Source: Locusta migratoria
Lineage: Eukaryota > Arthropoda > Insecta > Orthoptera > Acrididae
Direction of reading: 5' to 3'
DNA: 64,000 nt
Assembly: GCA_026315105.1 (NCBI GenBank)
Contig: JAOYRU010000091.1
Location: forward strand, 1 to 64,000
Positions within the stretch are counted from its first letter, which is position 1, and each line of letters starts with the position of its first letter. The notes beneath the pieces are model-generated. The model saw nothing but the letters and a program-made list of their open reading frames with translations. It was not told the DNA's origin and did no database searches. Made by a program: the position numbers and the translations under genes. Positions 47,337 to 60,378 of this stretch are shown here, in pieces.

Positions 47337-50300
47337 TTGAAGGAGCAGATGATTGTGGTTGTATATAGTTACCATGGGCCAGGAAGCATCAGGTGCTGCA
47401 CCATCGAACCACACTGGCCACCCTTGAAACACTGCTGCTCAGGTCGCAAAACTACAGATTAGTCCAACTAGCGTATATCGCGTTTTCACTGTTTTTGACG
47501 CTTACAGCCCCTACCTTCATTTTTTCGGCAAAATGTTTTATTTTGCTGTTTCTATGTGGTAATCCAGTTTACTCGCCGTTTGTTTAAGTAAAATAGTCAT
47601 AATTTGAAGGAGCAGATAATTGTGCTTGTATATAGTTACCATGGGCCAGGGAGCATCAGGTGCTTCACCATCGAACCACACTGGCCGCCCTGGCCACACT
47701 GCTGCTCAGGTCGCAACACTACAGATTAGTCCAACTAGCGTATATCGCGCTTTCACTGTTTTTGACGCTTACAGTTCCTACCTTCATTTTTTCGGCAAAA
47801 TGTTTTTATTTGCTGTTTCTATGTGGTAATCCAGTTTACTCGCCGTTTGTTTAAGTAAAATAGTCATAATTTGAAGGAGCAGATGATTGTGGTTGTATAT
47901 AGTTACCATGGGCCAGGGAGCATCAGGTGCTTCACCATCGAACCACACTGGCCGCCGTGGCCACACTGCTGCTCAGGCCGCAACACTACAGATTAGTTCA
48001 ACTAGCGTATATAGCGTTTTCACTGTTTTTGACGCTTACAGCCCCTACTTTCATTTTTTCGGCAAAATGTTTTATTTTGCTGTTTCTATGTGGTAATCCA
48101 GTTTACTCGCCGTTTGTTTAAGTAAAATAGTCATAATGTGAAGGATCAGATGATTGTGGTTGTATATAGTTACCATGGGCCAGGGAGCATCAGGTGCTTC
48201 ACCATCGAACCACACTGGCCGCCCTGGCCACACTGCTGCTCAGGCCGCAACACTACAGATTAGTTCAACTAGCGTATATCGCGTTTTCACTGTTTTTGAC
48301 GCTTACAGCTCCTACCTTCATTCTTTCGGCAAAATGTTTTATTTTGCTGTTTCTATGTGGTAATCCAGTTTACTCGCCGTTTGTTTAAGTAAAATAGTCA
48401 TAATTTGAAGGAGCAGATGATTGTGGTTGTATATAGTTACCAAGGGCCAGGGAGCATCAGGTGCTTCACCATCGAACCACACTGGCCGCCCTGGCCACAC
48501 TGCTGCTCAGGCCGCAACACTACAGATTAGTTCAACTAGCGTATATCGCGTTTTCACTGTTTTTGACGCTTACAGCTCCTACCTTCATTTCTTCGGCAAA
48601 ATGTTTTATTTTGCTGTTTCTATGTGGTAATCAAGTTTACTCGCCGTTTGTTTAAGTAAAATAGTCATAATTTGAAGGAGCAGATGGTTGTGGTTGTATA
48701 TAGTTACCATGGGCCAGGGATCATCAGGTGCTTCACCATCGAACCACACTTGTCGCCCTGGCCACACTGCTGCTCAGGCCGCAACACTACAGATTAGTTC
48801 AACTAGCGTATATCGCGTTTTCACTGTTATTGACGCTTACAGCTCCTACCTTCATTCTTTCGGCAAAATGTTTTATTTTGCTGTTTCCATGTGGTAATCC
48901 AGTTTACTCGCCGTTTGTTTAAGTAAAATAGTCATAATTTGAAGGAGCAGATGATTGTGGTTGTATATTGTTACCAAGGGCCAGGGAGCATCAGGTGCTT
49001 CACCATCGAACCACACTGGCCGCCCTGGCCACACTGCTGCTCAGGCCGCAACACTACAGATTAGTTCAACTAGCGTATATCGCGTTTTCACTGTTTTTGA
49101 CGCTTACAGCTCCTACCTTCATTCTTTCGGCAAAATGTTTTATTTTGCTGTTTCTATGTGGTAATCCAGTTTACTCGCCGTTTGTTTAAGTAAAATAGTC
49201 ATAATTTGAAGGAGCAGATGATTGTGGTTGTATATAGTTACCAAGGGCCAGGGAGCATCAGGTGCTTCACCATCGAACCACACTGGCCGCCCTGGCCACA
49301 CTGCTGCTCAGGCCGCAACACTACAGATTAGTTCAACTAGCGTATATCGCGTTTTCACTGTTTTTGACGCTTACAGCTCCTACCTTCATTTCTTCGGCAA
49401 AATGTTTTATTTTGCTGTTTCTATGTGGTAATCAAGTTTACTCGCCGTTTGTTTAAGTAAAATAGTCATAATTTGAAGGAGCAGATGGTTGTGGTTGTAT
49501 ATAGTTACCATGGGCCAGGGAGCATCAGGTGCTTCACCATCGAACCACACTGGCCGCCCTGGCCACACTGCTGCTCAGGCCGCAACACTACAGATTAGTT
49601 CAACTAGCGTATATCGCGTTTTCACTGTTTTTGACGCTTACAGCTCCTACCTTCATTCTTTCGGCAAAATATTTTATTTTGCTGTTTCTATGTGGTAATC
49701 CAGTTTACTCGCCGTTTGTTTAAGTAAAATAGTCATAATTTGAAGGAGCAGATGATTGTGGTTGTATATAGTTACCAAGGGCCAGGGAGCATCAGGTGCT
49801 TCACCATCGAACCACACTGGCCGCCCTGGCCACACTGCTGCTCAGGCCGCAACACTACAGATTAGTTCAACTAGCGTATATCGCGTTTTCACTGTTTTTG
49901 ACGCTTACAGCTCCTACCCTCATTTTTTCGGCAAAATGTTTTATTTTGCTGTTTCTATGTGGTAATCCAGTTTACTCGCCGTTTGTTTAAGTAAAATAGT
50001 CATAATTTGAAGGAGCAGATGATTGTGGTTGTATATAGTTACCATGGGCCAGGGAGCATCAGGTGCTTCACCATCGAACCACACTGGCCGCCCTGGCCAC
50101 ACTGCTGCTCAGGCCGCAACACTACAGATTAGTTCAACTAGCGTATATCGCGCTTACACTGTTTTTGACGCTTACAGCTCCTACCTTCATTTCTTCGGCA
50201 AAATGTTTTATTTTGCTGTTTCTATGTGGTAATCAAGTTTACTCGCCGTTTGTTTAAGTAAAATAGTCATAATTTGAAGGAGCAGATGGTTGTGGTTGTA

Positions 50301-50540
50301 TATAGTTACCATGGGCCAGGGAGCATCAGGTGCTTCACCATCGAAACACACTGGCCGCCCTGGCCACACTGCTGCTCAGGCCGCAACACTACAGATTAGT
50401 TCAACTAGCGTATATCGCGTTTTCACTGTTTTTGACGCTTACAGCCCCTACCTTCATTTTTTCGGCAAAATGTTTTATTTTGCTGTTTCTATGTGGTAAT
50501 CCAGTTTACTCGCCATTTGTTTAAGTAAAATAGTCATAAT
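47071..50540 (+). repeat. 13-monomer HOR unit, copy 1 (3470 bp, almost all type II)
   Basis: Monomers 47071 to 50274. Markers in order: CACAATGG; CCACCCTTGAAACAC; GATAATTGTGCTTG with GTTTTTATTTGC; GCCGCCGTGG with TATATAGCG; AAGGATCAG; then members that alternate between ACCAAGGG and GATGGTTGTGG heads, and between TTTCTTCGG and TTCTTTCGG bodies; then CTACCCTCATT, CGCGCTTACACTG, and GAAACACACTGG with CGCCATTTG. The inner alternation at 48405-49739 is itself a small dimer/trimer repeat. Confidence 0.93.
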
Positions 50541-53500
50541 TTGAAGGAGCAGATGATTGTGGTTGTATATAGTTACCATGGGCCAGGGAGCATCAGGTGC
50601 TTCACCATCGAACCACAATGGCCGCCCTGGCCACACTGCTGCTCAGGCCGCAACACTACAGATTAGTTCAACTAGTGTATATCGCGTTTTCACTATTTTT
50701 GACGCTTACAGCTCCTACCATCATTTTTTCGGCAAAATGTTTTATTTTCTGTTTCTATGTGGTAATCCAGTTTACTCGCCGTTTGTTTAAGTAAAATAGT
50801 CATAATTTGAAGGAGCAGATGATTGTGGTTGTATATAGTTACCATGGGCCAGGAAGCATCAGGTGCTGCACCATCGAACCACACTGGCCACCCTTGAAAC
50901 ACTGCTGCTCAGGTCGCAAAACTACAGATTAGTCCAACTAGCGTATATCGCGTTTTCACTGTTTTTGACGCTTACAGCCCCTACCTTCATTTTTTCGGCA
51001 AAATGTTTTATTTTGCTGTTTCTATGTGGTAATCCAGTTTACTCGCCGTTTGTTTAAGTAAAATAGTCATAATTTGAAGGAGCAGATAATTGTGCTTGTA
51101 TATAGTTACCATGGGCCAGGGAGCATCAGGTGCTTCACCATCGAACCACACTGGCCGCCCTGGCCACACTGCTGCTCAGGTCGCAACACTACAGATTAGT
51201 CCAACTAGCGTATATCGCGCTTTCACTGTTTTTGACGCTTACAGTTCCTACCTTCATTTTTTCGGCAAAATGTTTTTATTTGCTGTTTCTATGTGGTAAT
51301 CCAGTTTACTCGCCGTTTGTTTAAGTAAAATAGTCATAATTTGAAGGAGCAGATGATTGTGGTTGTATATAGTTACCATGGGCCAGGGAGCATCAGGTGC
51401 TTCACCATCGAACCACACTGGCCGCCGTGGCCACACTGCTGCTCAGGCCGCAACACTACAGATTAGTTCAACTAGCGTATATAGCGTTTTCACTGTTTTT
51501 GACGCTTACAGCCCCTACTTTCATTTTTTCGGCAAAATGTTTTATTTTGCTGTTTCTATGTGGTAATCCAGTTTACTCGCCGTTTGTTTAAGTAAAATAG
51601 TCATAATTTGAAGGATCAGATGATTGTGGTTGTATATAGTTACCATGGGCCAGGGAGCATCAGGTGCTTCACCATCGAACCACACTGGCCGCCCTGGCCA
51701 CACTGCTGCTCAGGCCGCAACACTACAGATTAGTTCAACTAGCGTATATCGCGTTTTCACTGTTTTTGACGCTTACAGCTCCTACCTTCATTCTTTCGGC
51801 AAAATGTTTTATTTTCCTGTTTCTATGTGGTAATCCAGTTTACTCGCCGTTTGTTTAAGTAAAATAGTCATAATTTGAAGGAGCAGATGATTGTGGTTGT
51901 ATATAGTTACCAAGGGCCAGGGAGCATCAGGTGCTTCACCATCGAACCACACTGGCCGCCCTGGCCACACTGCTGCTCAGGCCGCAACACTACAGATTAG
52001 TTCAACTAGCGTATATCGCGTTTTCACTGTTTTTGACGCTTACAGCTCCTACCTTCATTTCTTCGGCAAAATGTTTTATTTTGCTGTTTCTATGTGGTAA
52101 TCAAGTTTACTCGCCGTTTGTTTAAGTAAAATAGTCATAATTTGAAGGAGCAGATGGTTGTGGTTGTATATAGTTACCATGGGCCAGGGATCATCAGGTG
52201 CTTCACCATCGAACCACACTTGTCGCCCTGGCCACACTGCTGCTCAGGCCGCAACACTACAGATTAGTTCAACTAGCGTATATCGCGTTTTCACTGTTTT
52301 TGACGCTTACAGCTCCTACCTTCATTCTTTCGGCAAAATGTTTTATTTTGCTGTTTCTATGTGGTAATCCAGTTTACTCGCCGTTTGTTTAAGTAAAAGA
52401 GTCATAATTTGAAGGAGCAGATGATTGTGGTTGTATATAGTTACCAAGGGCCAGGGAGCATCAGGTGCTTCACCATCGAACCACACTGGCCGCCCTGGCC
52501 ACACTGCTGCTCAGGCCGCAACACTACAGATTAGTTCAACTAGCGTATATCGCGTTTTCACTGTTTTTGACGCTTACAGCTCCTACCTTCATTCTTTCGG
52601 CAAAATGTTTTATTTTGCTGTTTCTATGTGGTAATCCAGTTTACTCGCCGTTTGTTTAAGTAAAATAGTCATAATTTGAAGGAGCAGATGATTGTGGTTG
52701 TATATAGTTACCAAGGGCCAGGGAGCATCAGGTGCTTCACCATCGAACCACACTGGCCGCCCTGGCCACACTGCTGCTCAGGCCGCAACACTACAGATTA
52801 GTTCAACTAGCGTATATCGCGTTTTCACTGTTTTTGACGCTTACAGCTCCTACCTTCATTTCTTCGGCAAAATGTTTTATTTTGCTGTTTCTATGTGGTA
52901 ATCAAGTTTACTCGCCGTTTGTTTAAGTAAAATAGTCATAATTTGAAGGAGCAGATGGTTGTGGTTGTATATAGTTACCATGGGCCAGGGAGCATCAGGT
53001 GCTTCACCATCGAACCACACTGGCCGCCCTGGCCACACTGCTGCTCAGGCCGCAACACTACAGATTAGTTCAACTAGCGTATATCGCGTTTTCACTGTTT
53101 TTGACGCTTACAGCTCCTACCTTCATTCTTTCGGCAAAATGTTTTATTTTGCTGTTTCTATGTGGTAATCCAGTTTACTCGCCGTTTGTTTAAGTAAAAT
53201 AGTCATAATTTGAAGGAGCAGATGATTGTGGTTGTATATAGTTACCAAGGGCCAGGGAGCATCAGGTGCTTCACCATCGAACCACACTGGCCGCCCTGGC
53301 CACACTGCTGCTCAGGCCGCAACACTACAGATTAGTTCAACTAGCGTATATCGCGTTTTCACTGTTTTTGACGCTTACAGCTCCTACCCTCATTTTTTCG
53401 GCAAAATGTTTTATTTTGCTGTTTCTATGTGGTAATCCAGTTTACTCGCCGTTTGTTTAAGTAAAATAGTCATAATTTGAAGGAGCAGATGATTGTGGTT

Positions 53501-54010
53501 GTATATAGTTACCATGGGCCAGGGAGCATCAGGTGCTTCACCATCGAACCACACTGGCCGCCCTGGCCACACTGCTGCTCAGGCCGCAACACTACAGATT
53601 AGTTCAACTAGCGTATATCGCGCTTACACTGTTTTTGACGCTTACAGCTCCTACCTTCATTTCTTCGGCAAAATGTTTTATTTTGCTGTTTCTATGTGGT
53701 AATCAAGTTTACTCGCCGTTTGTTTAAGTAAAATAGTCATAATTTGAAGGAGCAGATGGTTGTGGTTGTATATAGTTACCATGGGCCAGGGAGCATCAGG
53801 TGCTTCACCATCGAAACACACTGGCCGCCCTGGCCACACTGCTGCTCAGGCCGCAACACTACAGATTAGTTCAACTAGCGTATATCGCGTTTTCACTGTT
53901 TTTGACGCTTACAGCCCCTACCTTCATTTTTTCGGCAAAATGTTTTATTTTGCTGTTTCTATGTGGTAATCCAGTTTACTCGCCATTTGTTTAAGTAAAA
54001 TAGTCATAAT
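50541..54010 (+). repeat. 13-monomer HOR unit, copy 2 (3470 bp)
   Basis: The same length as copy 1 and the same order of every marker. Comparing by eye I find about seven single-base differences (near 48136, 48344, 48819, 48888, 48929, 48969 and 49669 in copy 1 coordinates) and no indel, so the two copies are about 99.8% identical. This is the youngest large duplication visible here. At the left edge copy 2 reads GATGATTGTGG where copy 1 has GATAAGTGTGG, which brackets the boundary to the first monomer's head. Confidence 0.93.
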
Positions 54011-55343
54011 TTGAAGGAGCAGATGATTGTGGTTGTATATAGTTACCATGGGCCAGGGAGCATCAGGTGCTTCACCATCGAACCACACTGGCCGCTCTGG
54101 CCACACAGCTGCTCAGGCCGCAACACTACAGATTAGTTCAACTAGCGTATATCGCGTTTTCACTGTTTTTGACGCTTACAGCTCCTACCTTCATTTTTTC
54201 GGCAAAATGTTTTATTTTGCTGTTTCTATGTGGTAATCCAGTTTACTCGCCGTTTGTTTAAGTAAAATAGTCATAATTTGAAGGAGCAGATGATTGTGGT
54301 TGTATACAGTTACCATGGGCCAGGAAGCATCTGGTGCTGCACCATCGACCCGCACTGCCCGCCTGGTCACACTGCTGCTCAGGCCGCAACACTACAGATT
54401 ACTTCAACTAGCGTATATCGCGTTTTTCACTGTTTTTGACGCTTACAGCTCCTACCTTCATTTTTTCGGCAAAATGTTTTCTTTTGCTGTTTGTATGTGG
54501 TAATCCAGTTTACTCGCCGTTTGTTTAAGTAAAATAGTCATAATTTGAAGGAGCAGATGATTGTGGTTGTATATAGTTACCATGGGCCAGGAAGCATCAG
54601 GTGCTGCACCATTGACCCGCACTGCCCGCCTGGTCACACTGCTGCTCAGGCCGCAACACTACAGATTAGTTCAACTAGCGTATATCGCGTTTTCACTGTT
54701 TTTGACGCTTACAGCTCCTACCTTCATTTTTTCGGCAAAATGTTTTCTTTTGCTGTTTCTATGTGGTAATCCAGTTTACTCGCCGTTTGTTTAAGTAAAA
54801 TAGTCATAATTTGAAGGAGCAGATGATTGTGGTTGTATATAGTTACCATGGGCCAGGAAGCATCAGGTGCTGCACCATTGACCCGCACTGCCCGCCTGGT
54901 CACACTGCTGCTCAGGCCGCAACACTACAGATTAGTTCAACTAGCGTATATCGCGTTTTCACTGTTTTTGACGCTTACAGCTCCTACCTTCATTTTTTCG
55001 GCAAAATGTTTTATTTTGCTGTTTCTATGTGGTAATCAAGTTTACTCGCCGTTTGTTTAAGTAAAATAGTCATAATTTGAAGGAGCAGATGATTGTGGTT
55101 GTATATAGTTACCAAGGGCCAGGGAGCATCAGGTGCTTCACCATCGAACCACACTGGCCGCCCTGGCCACACTGCTGCTCAGGCCGCAACACTACAGATT
55201 AGTTCGACTAGCGTATATCGCGTTTTCACTGTTTTTGACGCTTACAGCTCCTACCTTCATTTATTCGGCAAAATGTTTTATTTTGCTGTTTCTATGTGGT
55301 AATCCAGTTTAATCGCCGTTTGTATAAGTAAAATAGTCATAAT
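53744..55343 (+). repeat. 6-monomer HOR unit, copy 1 (1600 bp)
   Basis: Monomers 53744 (GATGGTTGTGG, GAAACACACTGG), 54011 (GCCGCTCTGG, CACACAGCTGC), 54278 (GTATACAG, ATCTGG, ATTACTTC, GTTTGTATG), 54545 and 54811 (ACCATTGACCCGC), and 55077 (ACCAAGGG, TTCGACTAG, TTAATCGCCG, GTATAAG). The first monomer also ends the 13-mer copy. The block changes from type II to type I and back. Confidence 0.83.
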
Positions 55344-56409
55344 TTGAAGGAGCAGATGGTTGTGGTTGTATATAGTTACCATGGGCCAGGGAGCATCAGG
55401 TGCTTCACCATCGAAACACACTGGCCGCCCTGGCCACACTGCTGCTCAGGCCGCAACACTACAGATTAGTTCAACTAGCGTATATCGCGTTTTCACTGTT
55501 TTTGACGCTTACAGCCCCTACCTTCATTTTTTCGGCAAAATGTTTTATTTTGCTGTTTCTATGTGGTAATCCAGTTTACTCGCCATTTGTTTAAGTAAAA
55601 TAGTCATAATTTGAAGGAGCAGATGATTGTGGTTGTATATAGTTACCATGGGCCAGGGAGCATCAGGTGCTTCACCATCGAACCACACTGGCCGCTCTGG
55701 CCACACAGCTGCTCAGGCCGCAACACTACAGATTAGTTCAACTAGCATATATCGCGTTTTCACTGTTTTTGACGCTTACAGCTCCTACCTTCATTTTTTC
55801 GGCAAAATGTTTTATTTTGCTGTTTCTATGTGGTAATCCAGTTTACTCGCCGTTTTGTTTAAGTAAAATAGTCATAATTTGAAGGAGCAGATGATTGTGG
55901 TTGTATATAGTTACCATGGGCCAGGAAGCATCAGGTGCTGCACCATCGACCCGCACTGCCCGCCTGGTCACACTGCTGCTCAGGCCGCAACACTACAGAT
56001 TACTTCAACTAGCGTATATCGCGTTTTCACTGTTTTTGACGCTTACAGCTCCTACCTTCATTTTTTCGGCAAAATGATTTCTTTTGCTGTTTCTATGTGG
56101 TAATCCAGTTTACTCGCCGTTTGTTTAAGTAAAATAGTCATAATTTGAAGGAGCAGATGATTGTGGTTGTATATAGTTACCATGGGCCAGGAAGCATCAG
56201 GTGCTGCACCATTGACCAGCACTGCCCGCCTGGTCACACTGCTGCTCAGGCCGCAACACTACAGATTAGTTCAACTAGCGTATATCGCGTTTTTACTGAT
56301 TTGACGCTTACAGCTCCTACCTTCATTTTTTCGGCAAAATGTTTTATTTTGCTGTTTCTATGTGGTAATCCAGTTTACTCGCCGTTTGTTTAAGTAAACT
56401 AGTCATAAT
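55344..56409 (+). repeat. 6-monomer HOR unit, copy 2 (first four monomers)
   Basis: Monomers 55344, 55611, 55879 and 56145 pair with 53744, 54011, 54278 and 54545 at offsets of 1600-1601. 55611 has AGCATATATCG and an extra T in its tail near 55854. 56145 reads ATTGACCAGC, not ATTGACCCGC, and has lost a T in TTTTTACTGATTTGACG. From 56145 on, a different unit takes over. Confidence 0.8.
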
Positions 56410-56666
56410 TTGAAGGAACAGATGATTGTGGTTGAATATAGTTACCATGGGCCAGGAAGCATCAGGTGCTGCACCATCGACCCGCACTGCCCGCCTGGTC
56501 ACACTGCTGCTCAGGCCGCAACACTACAGATTAGTTCAACTAGCGTTTTCACTGTTTTTGACGCTTACAGCTCCTACCTTCATTTTTTCGGCAAAATGTT
56601 TTATTTTGCTGTTTCTATGTGGTAATCCAATTTACTCGCCGTTTGTTTAAGTAAAATAGTCATAAT
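56410..56666 (+). repeat. 257-bp monomer with a 9-bp internal deletion
   Basis: CTAGCG runs straight into TTTTCACTG; the nine bases TATATCGCG present in other monomers are missing. The deleted unit lies between two GCG triplets, as expected for slippage across a short direct repeat. The same deletion is in 57731 and 59587. All three also have AAGGAACAG instead of AAGGAGCAG and a change in the TATATAG motif. Confidence 0.9.
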
Positions 56667-57730
56667 TTGAAGGAGCAGATGATTGTGGTTGTATATAATT
56701 ACCATGGGCCAGGAAGGATCAGGTGCTGCACCATCGACCCGCACTGCCCTCCTGGTCACACTGCTGCTCAGGCCGCAACACTACAGATTAGTTCAACTAG
56801 CGTATATCGCGTTTTCACTGTTTTTGACGCTTACTGCTCCTACCTTCATTTTTTCGGCAAAATGTTTTATTTTGCTGTTTCTATGTGGTAATAAAGTTTC
56901 CTCGCCGTTTGTTTAAGTAAAATAGTTATAATTTGAAGGAGCAGATGATTGTGGTTGTATATAGTTACCATGGGCCAGGGAGAATCAGGTGCTGCACCAT
57001 CGACCCGCACTGCCCGCCTGGTCACACTGCTGCCAGGCCGCAACACTACACATTACTTCAACTAGCGTATATCGCGTTTTCACTGTTTTTGACGCTTACA
57101 GCCCCTACCTTCATTTTTTTCGGCAAAATGTTTTATTTTGCTGTTTCTATGTGGTAATCCAGTTTACTCGCCGTTTGTTTAAGTAAAATAGTCATAATTT
57201 GAAGGAGCAGATGATTGTGGTTGTATATAGTTACCATGGGCCAGGAAGCATCAGGTGCTGCACCATCGACCCGCACTGCCCGCCTGGTCACACTGCTGCT
57301 CAGGCCGCAACACTACAGATTAGTTCAACTAGCGTATATCGCGTTTTCACTGATTTTGACGCTTACAGCTCCTACCTTCATTTTATCGGCAAAATGTTTT
57401 CTTTTGCTGTTTCTATGTGGTAATCCAGTTTACACGCCGTTTGTTTAAGTAAAATAGTCATAATTTGAAGGAGCAGATGATTGTGGTTGTATATAGTTAC
57501 CATGGGCCAGGAAGCATCAGGTGCTGCACCATTGACCAGCACTGCCCGCCTGGTCACACTGCTGCTCAGTCCGCAACACTACAGATTAGTTCAACTAGCG
57601 TATATCGCGTTTTTACTGTTTTTGACGCTTACAGCTCCTACCTTCATTTTTTCGGCAAAATGTTTTATTTTGCTGTTTCTATGTGGTAATCCAGTTTACT
57701 CGCCGTTTGTTTAAGTAAAATAGTCATAAT

Positions 57731-57988
57731 TTGAAGGAACAGATGATTGTGGTTGATTATAGTTACCATGGGCCAGGAAGCATCAGGTGCTGCACCATCG
57801 ACCCGCACTGCCCGCCTGGTCACACTGCTGCTCAGGCCGCAACACTACAGATTAGTTCAACTAGCGTTTTCACTGTTTTTGACGCTTACAGCTCCTACCT
57901 TCATTTTTTCGGCAAAAATGTTTTATTTTGCTGTTTCTATGTGGTAATCCAGTTTACTCGCCGTTTGTTTAAGTAAAATAGTCATAAT
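57731..57988 (+). repeat. 258-bp monomer with the 9-bp deletion
   Basis: Same deletion as 56410, with GTTGATTATAG in the TATA-like region and one extra A in GCAAAAATG. It sits in the inner three-monomer repeat 57465-58254. Confidence 0.88.
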
Positions 57989-59319
57989 TTGAAGGAGCAG
58001 ATGATTGTGGTTGTATATAATTACCATGGGCCAGGAAGGATCAGGTGCTGCACCATCAACCCGCACTGCCCGTCTGGTCACACTGCTGCTCAGGCCGCAA
58101 CACTACAGATTAGTTCAACTAGCGTATATCGCGTTTTCACTGTTTTTGACGCTTACTGCTCCTACCTTCATTTTTTCGGCAAAATGTTTTCTTTTGCTGT
58201 TTCTATGTGGTAATCCAGTTTACTCGCCGTTTGTTTAAGTAAAATAGTCATAATTTGAAGGAGCAGATGATTGTGGTTGTATATAGTTACCATGGGCCAG
58301 GAAGCATCAGGTGCTGCACCATTGACCAGCACTGCCCGCCTGGTCACACTGCTGCTCAGGCCGCAACACTACAGATTAGTTCAACTAGCGTATATCGCGT
58401 TTTTACTGTATTTGACGCTTACAGCTCCTACCTTCATTTTTTCGGCAAAATGTTTTATTTTGCTGTTTCTATGTGGTAATCCAGTTTACTCGCCGTTTGT
58501 TTAAGTAAAATAGTCATAATTTGAAGGAACAGATGATTGTGGTTGAATATAGTTACCATGGGCCAGGAAGCATCAGGTGCTGCACCATCGACCCGCACTG
58601 CCCGCCTGGTCACACTGCTGCTCAGGCCGCAACACTACAGATTAGTTCAACTAGCGTATATCGCGTTTTCACTGTTTTTTGACGCTTACTGCTTCTACCT
58701 TCATTTTTTCGGCAAAATGTTTTCTTTTGCTGTTTCTATGTGGTAATACAGTTTACTCGCCGTTAGTTTAAGTAAAATAGTCATAATTTGAAGGAGCAGA
58801 TGATTGTGGTTGTATATAGTTACCATGGGCCAGGAAGCATCAGGTGCTGCACCATTGACCAGCACTGCCCGCCTGGTCACACTGCTGCTCAGGCCGCAAC
58901 ACTACAGATTAGTTCAACTAGCGTATATCGCGTTTTTACTGTTTTTGACGCTTACAGCTCCTACCTTCATTTTTTCGGCAAAATGTTTTCTTTTGCTGTT
59001 TCTATGTGGTAATCCAGTTTACTCGCCGTTAGTTTAAGTAAAATAGTCATAATTTGAAGGAGCAGATGATTGTGGTTGTATATAGTTACCATGGGCCAGG
59101 AAGCATCAGGTGCTGCACCATCGACCCGCACTGCCCGCCTGGTCACACTGCTGCTCAGGCCGCAACACTACAGATTAGTTCAACTAGCGTATATCGCGTT
59201 TTCACTGTTTTTGACGCTTACAGCTCCTACCTTCATTTTATCGGCAAAATGTTTTATTTTGCTGTTTCTATGTGGTAATCCAGTTTACTCGCCGTTTGTT
59301 TAAGTAAAATAGTCATAAT

Positions 59320-60378
59320 TTGAAGGAGCAGATGATTGTGGTTGTATATAGTTACCATGGGCCAGGAAGCATCAGGTGCTGCACCATTGACCAGCACTGC
59401 CCGCCTGGTCACACTGCTGCTCAGGCCGCAACACTACAGATTAGTTCAACTAGCGTATATCGCGTTTTTACTGTTTTTGACGCTTACAGCTCCTACCTTC
59501 ATTTTTTTCGGCAAAATGTTTTATTTTGCTGTTTCTATGTGGTAATCCAGTTTACTCGCCGTTTGTTTAAGTAAAATAGTCATAATATGAAGGAACAGAT
59601 GATTGTGGTTGAATATAGTTACCATGGGCCAGGAAGCATCAGGTGCTGCACCATCGACCCGCACTGCCCGCCTGGTCACACTGCTGCTCAGGCCGCAACA
59701 CTACAGATTAGTTCAACTAGCGTTTTCACTGTTTTTGACGCTTACAGCTCCTACCTTCATTTTTTTCGGCAAAATGTTTTATTTTGCTGTTTCTATGTGG
59801 TAATCCAATTTACTCGCCGTTTGTTTAAGTAAAATAGTCATAATTTGAAGGAGCAGATGATTGTGGTTGTATATAATTACCATGGGCCAGGAAGGATCAG
59901 GTGCTGCACCATCGACCCGCACTGCCCTCCTGGTCACACTGCTGCTCAGGCCGCAACACTACAGATTAGTTCAACTAGCGTATATCGCGTTTTCACTGTT
60001 TTTGACGCTTACTGCTCCTACCTTCATTTTTTCGGCAAAATGTTTTATTTTGCTGTTTCTATGTGGTAATAAAGTTTCCTCGCCGTTTGTTTAAGTAAAA
60101 TAGTTATAATTTGAAGGAGCAGATGATTGTGGTTGTATATAGTTACCATGGGCCAGGGAGCATCAGGTGCTGCACCATCGACCCGCACTGCTCGCCTGGT
60201 CACACTGCTGCTCAGGCCGCAACACTACACATTACTTCAACTAGCGTATATCGCGTTTTTCACTGTTTTTGACGCTTACAGCCCCTACCTTCATTTTTTC
60301 GGCAAAATGTTTTATTTTGCTGTTTCTATGTGGTAATCCAGTTTTACTCGCCGTTTGTTTAAGTAAAATAGTCATAAT
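59320..60378 (+). repeat. 12-monomer HOR unit, copy 2 (first four monomers)
   Basis: Monomers 59320, 59587, 59845 and 60111 repeat 56145, 56410, 56667 and 56933 at offsets of 3175-3178, including the 9-bp deletion and the AGTTATAATT tail. Extra T bases lie near 59507, 59766, 60260 and 60344. After 60378 the array jumps to type II sequence related to the 13-mer. Confidence 0.82.
59587..59844 (+). repeat. 258-bp monomer with the 9-bp deletion (third copy)
   Basis: Duplicate of 56410 within the 12-monomer repeat. It shares GTTGAATATAG and the CCAATTTACTCG tail. It has one extra T in the T run and starts ATATGAAGG instead of ATTTGAAGG. Confidence 0.88.

Larger units (their letters stand above)
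56145..59319 (+). repeat. 12-monomer HOR unit, copy 1 (3175 bp)
   Basis: Monomers 56145 to 59054. The head series is ATTGACCAGC (56145), then AAGGAACAG with a GTTGAATATAG head and a 9-bp deletion (56410), then ATATAATTACC with GAAGGATCAGG and CTTACTGCTCC (56667), then ACACATTACTTC (56933). Inside the unit a variant of the first three recurs at 57465-58254, and parts recur at 58255-58787 and 58788. The unit is thus built from shorter three-monomer repeats. Confidence 0.82.
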
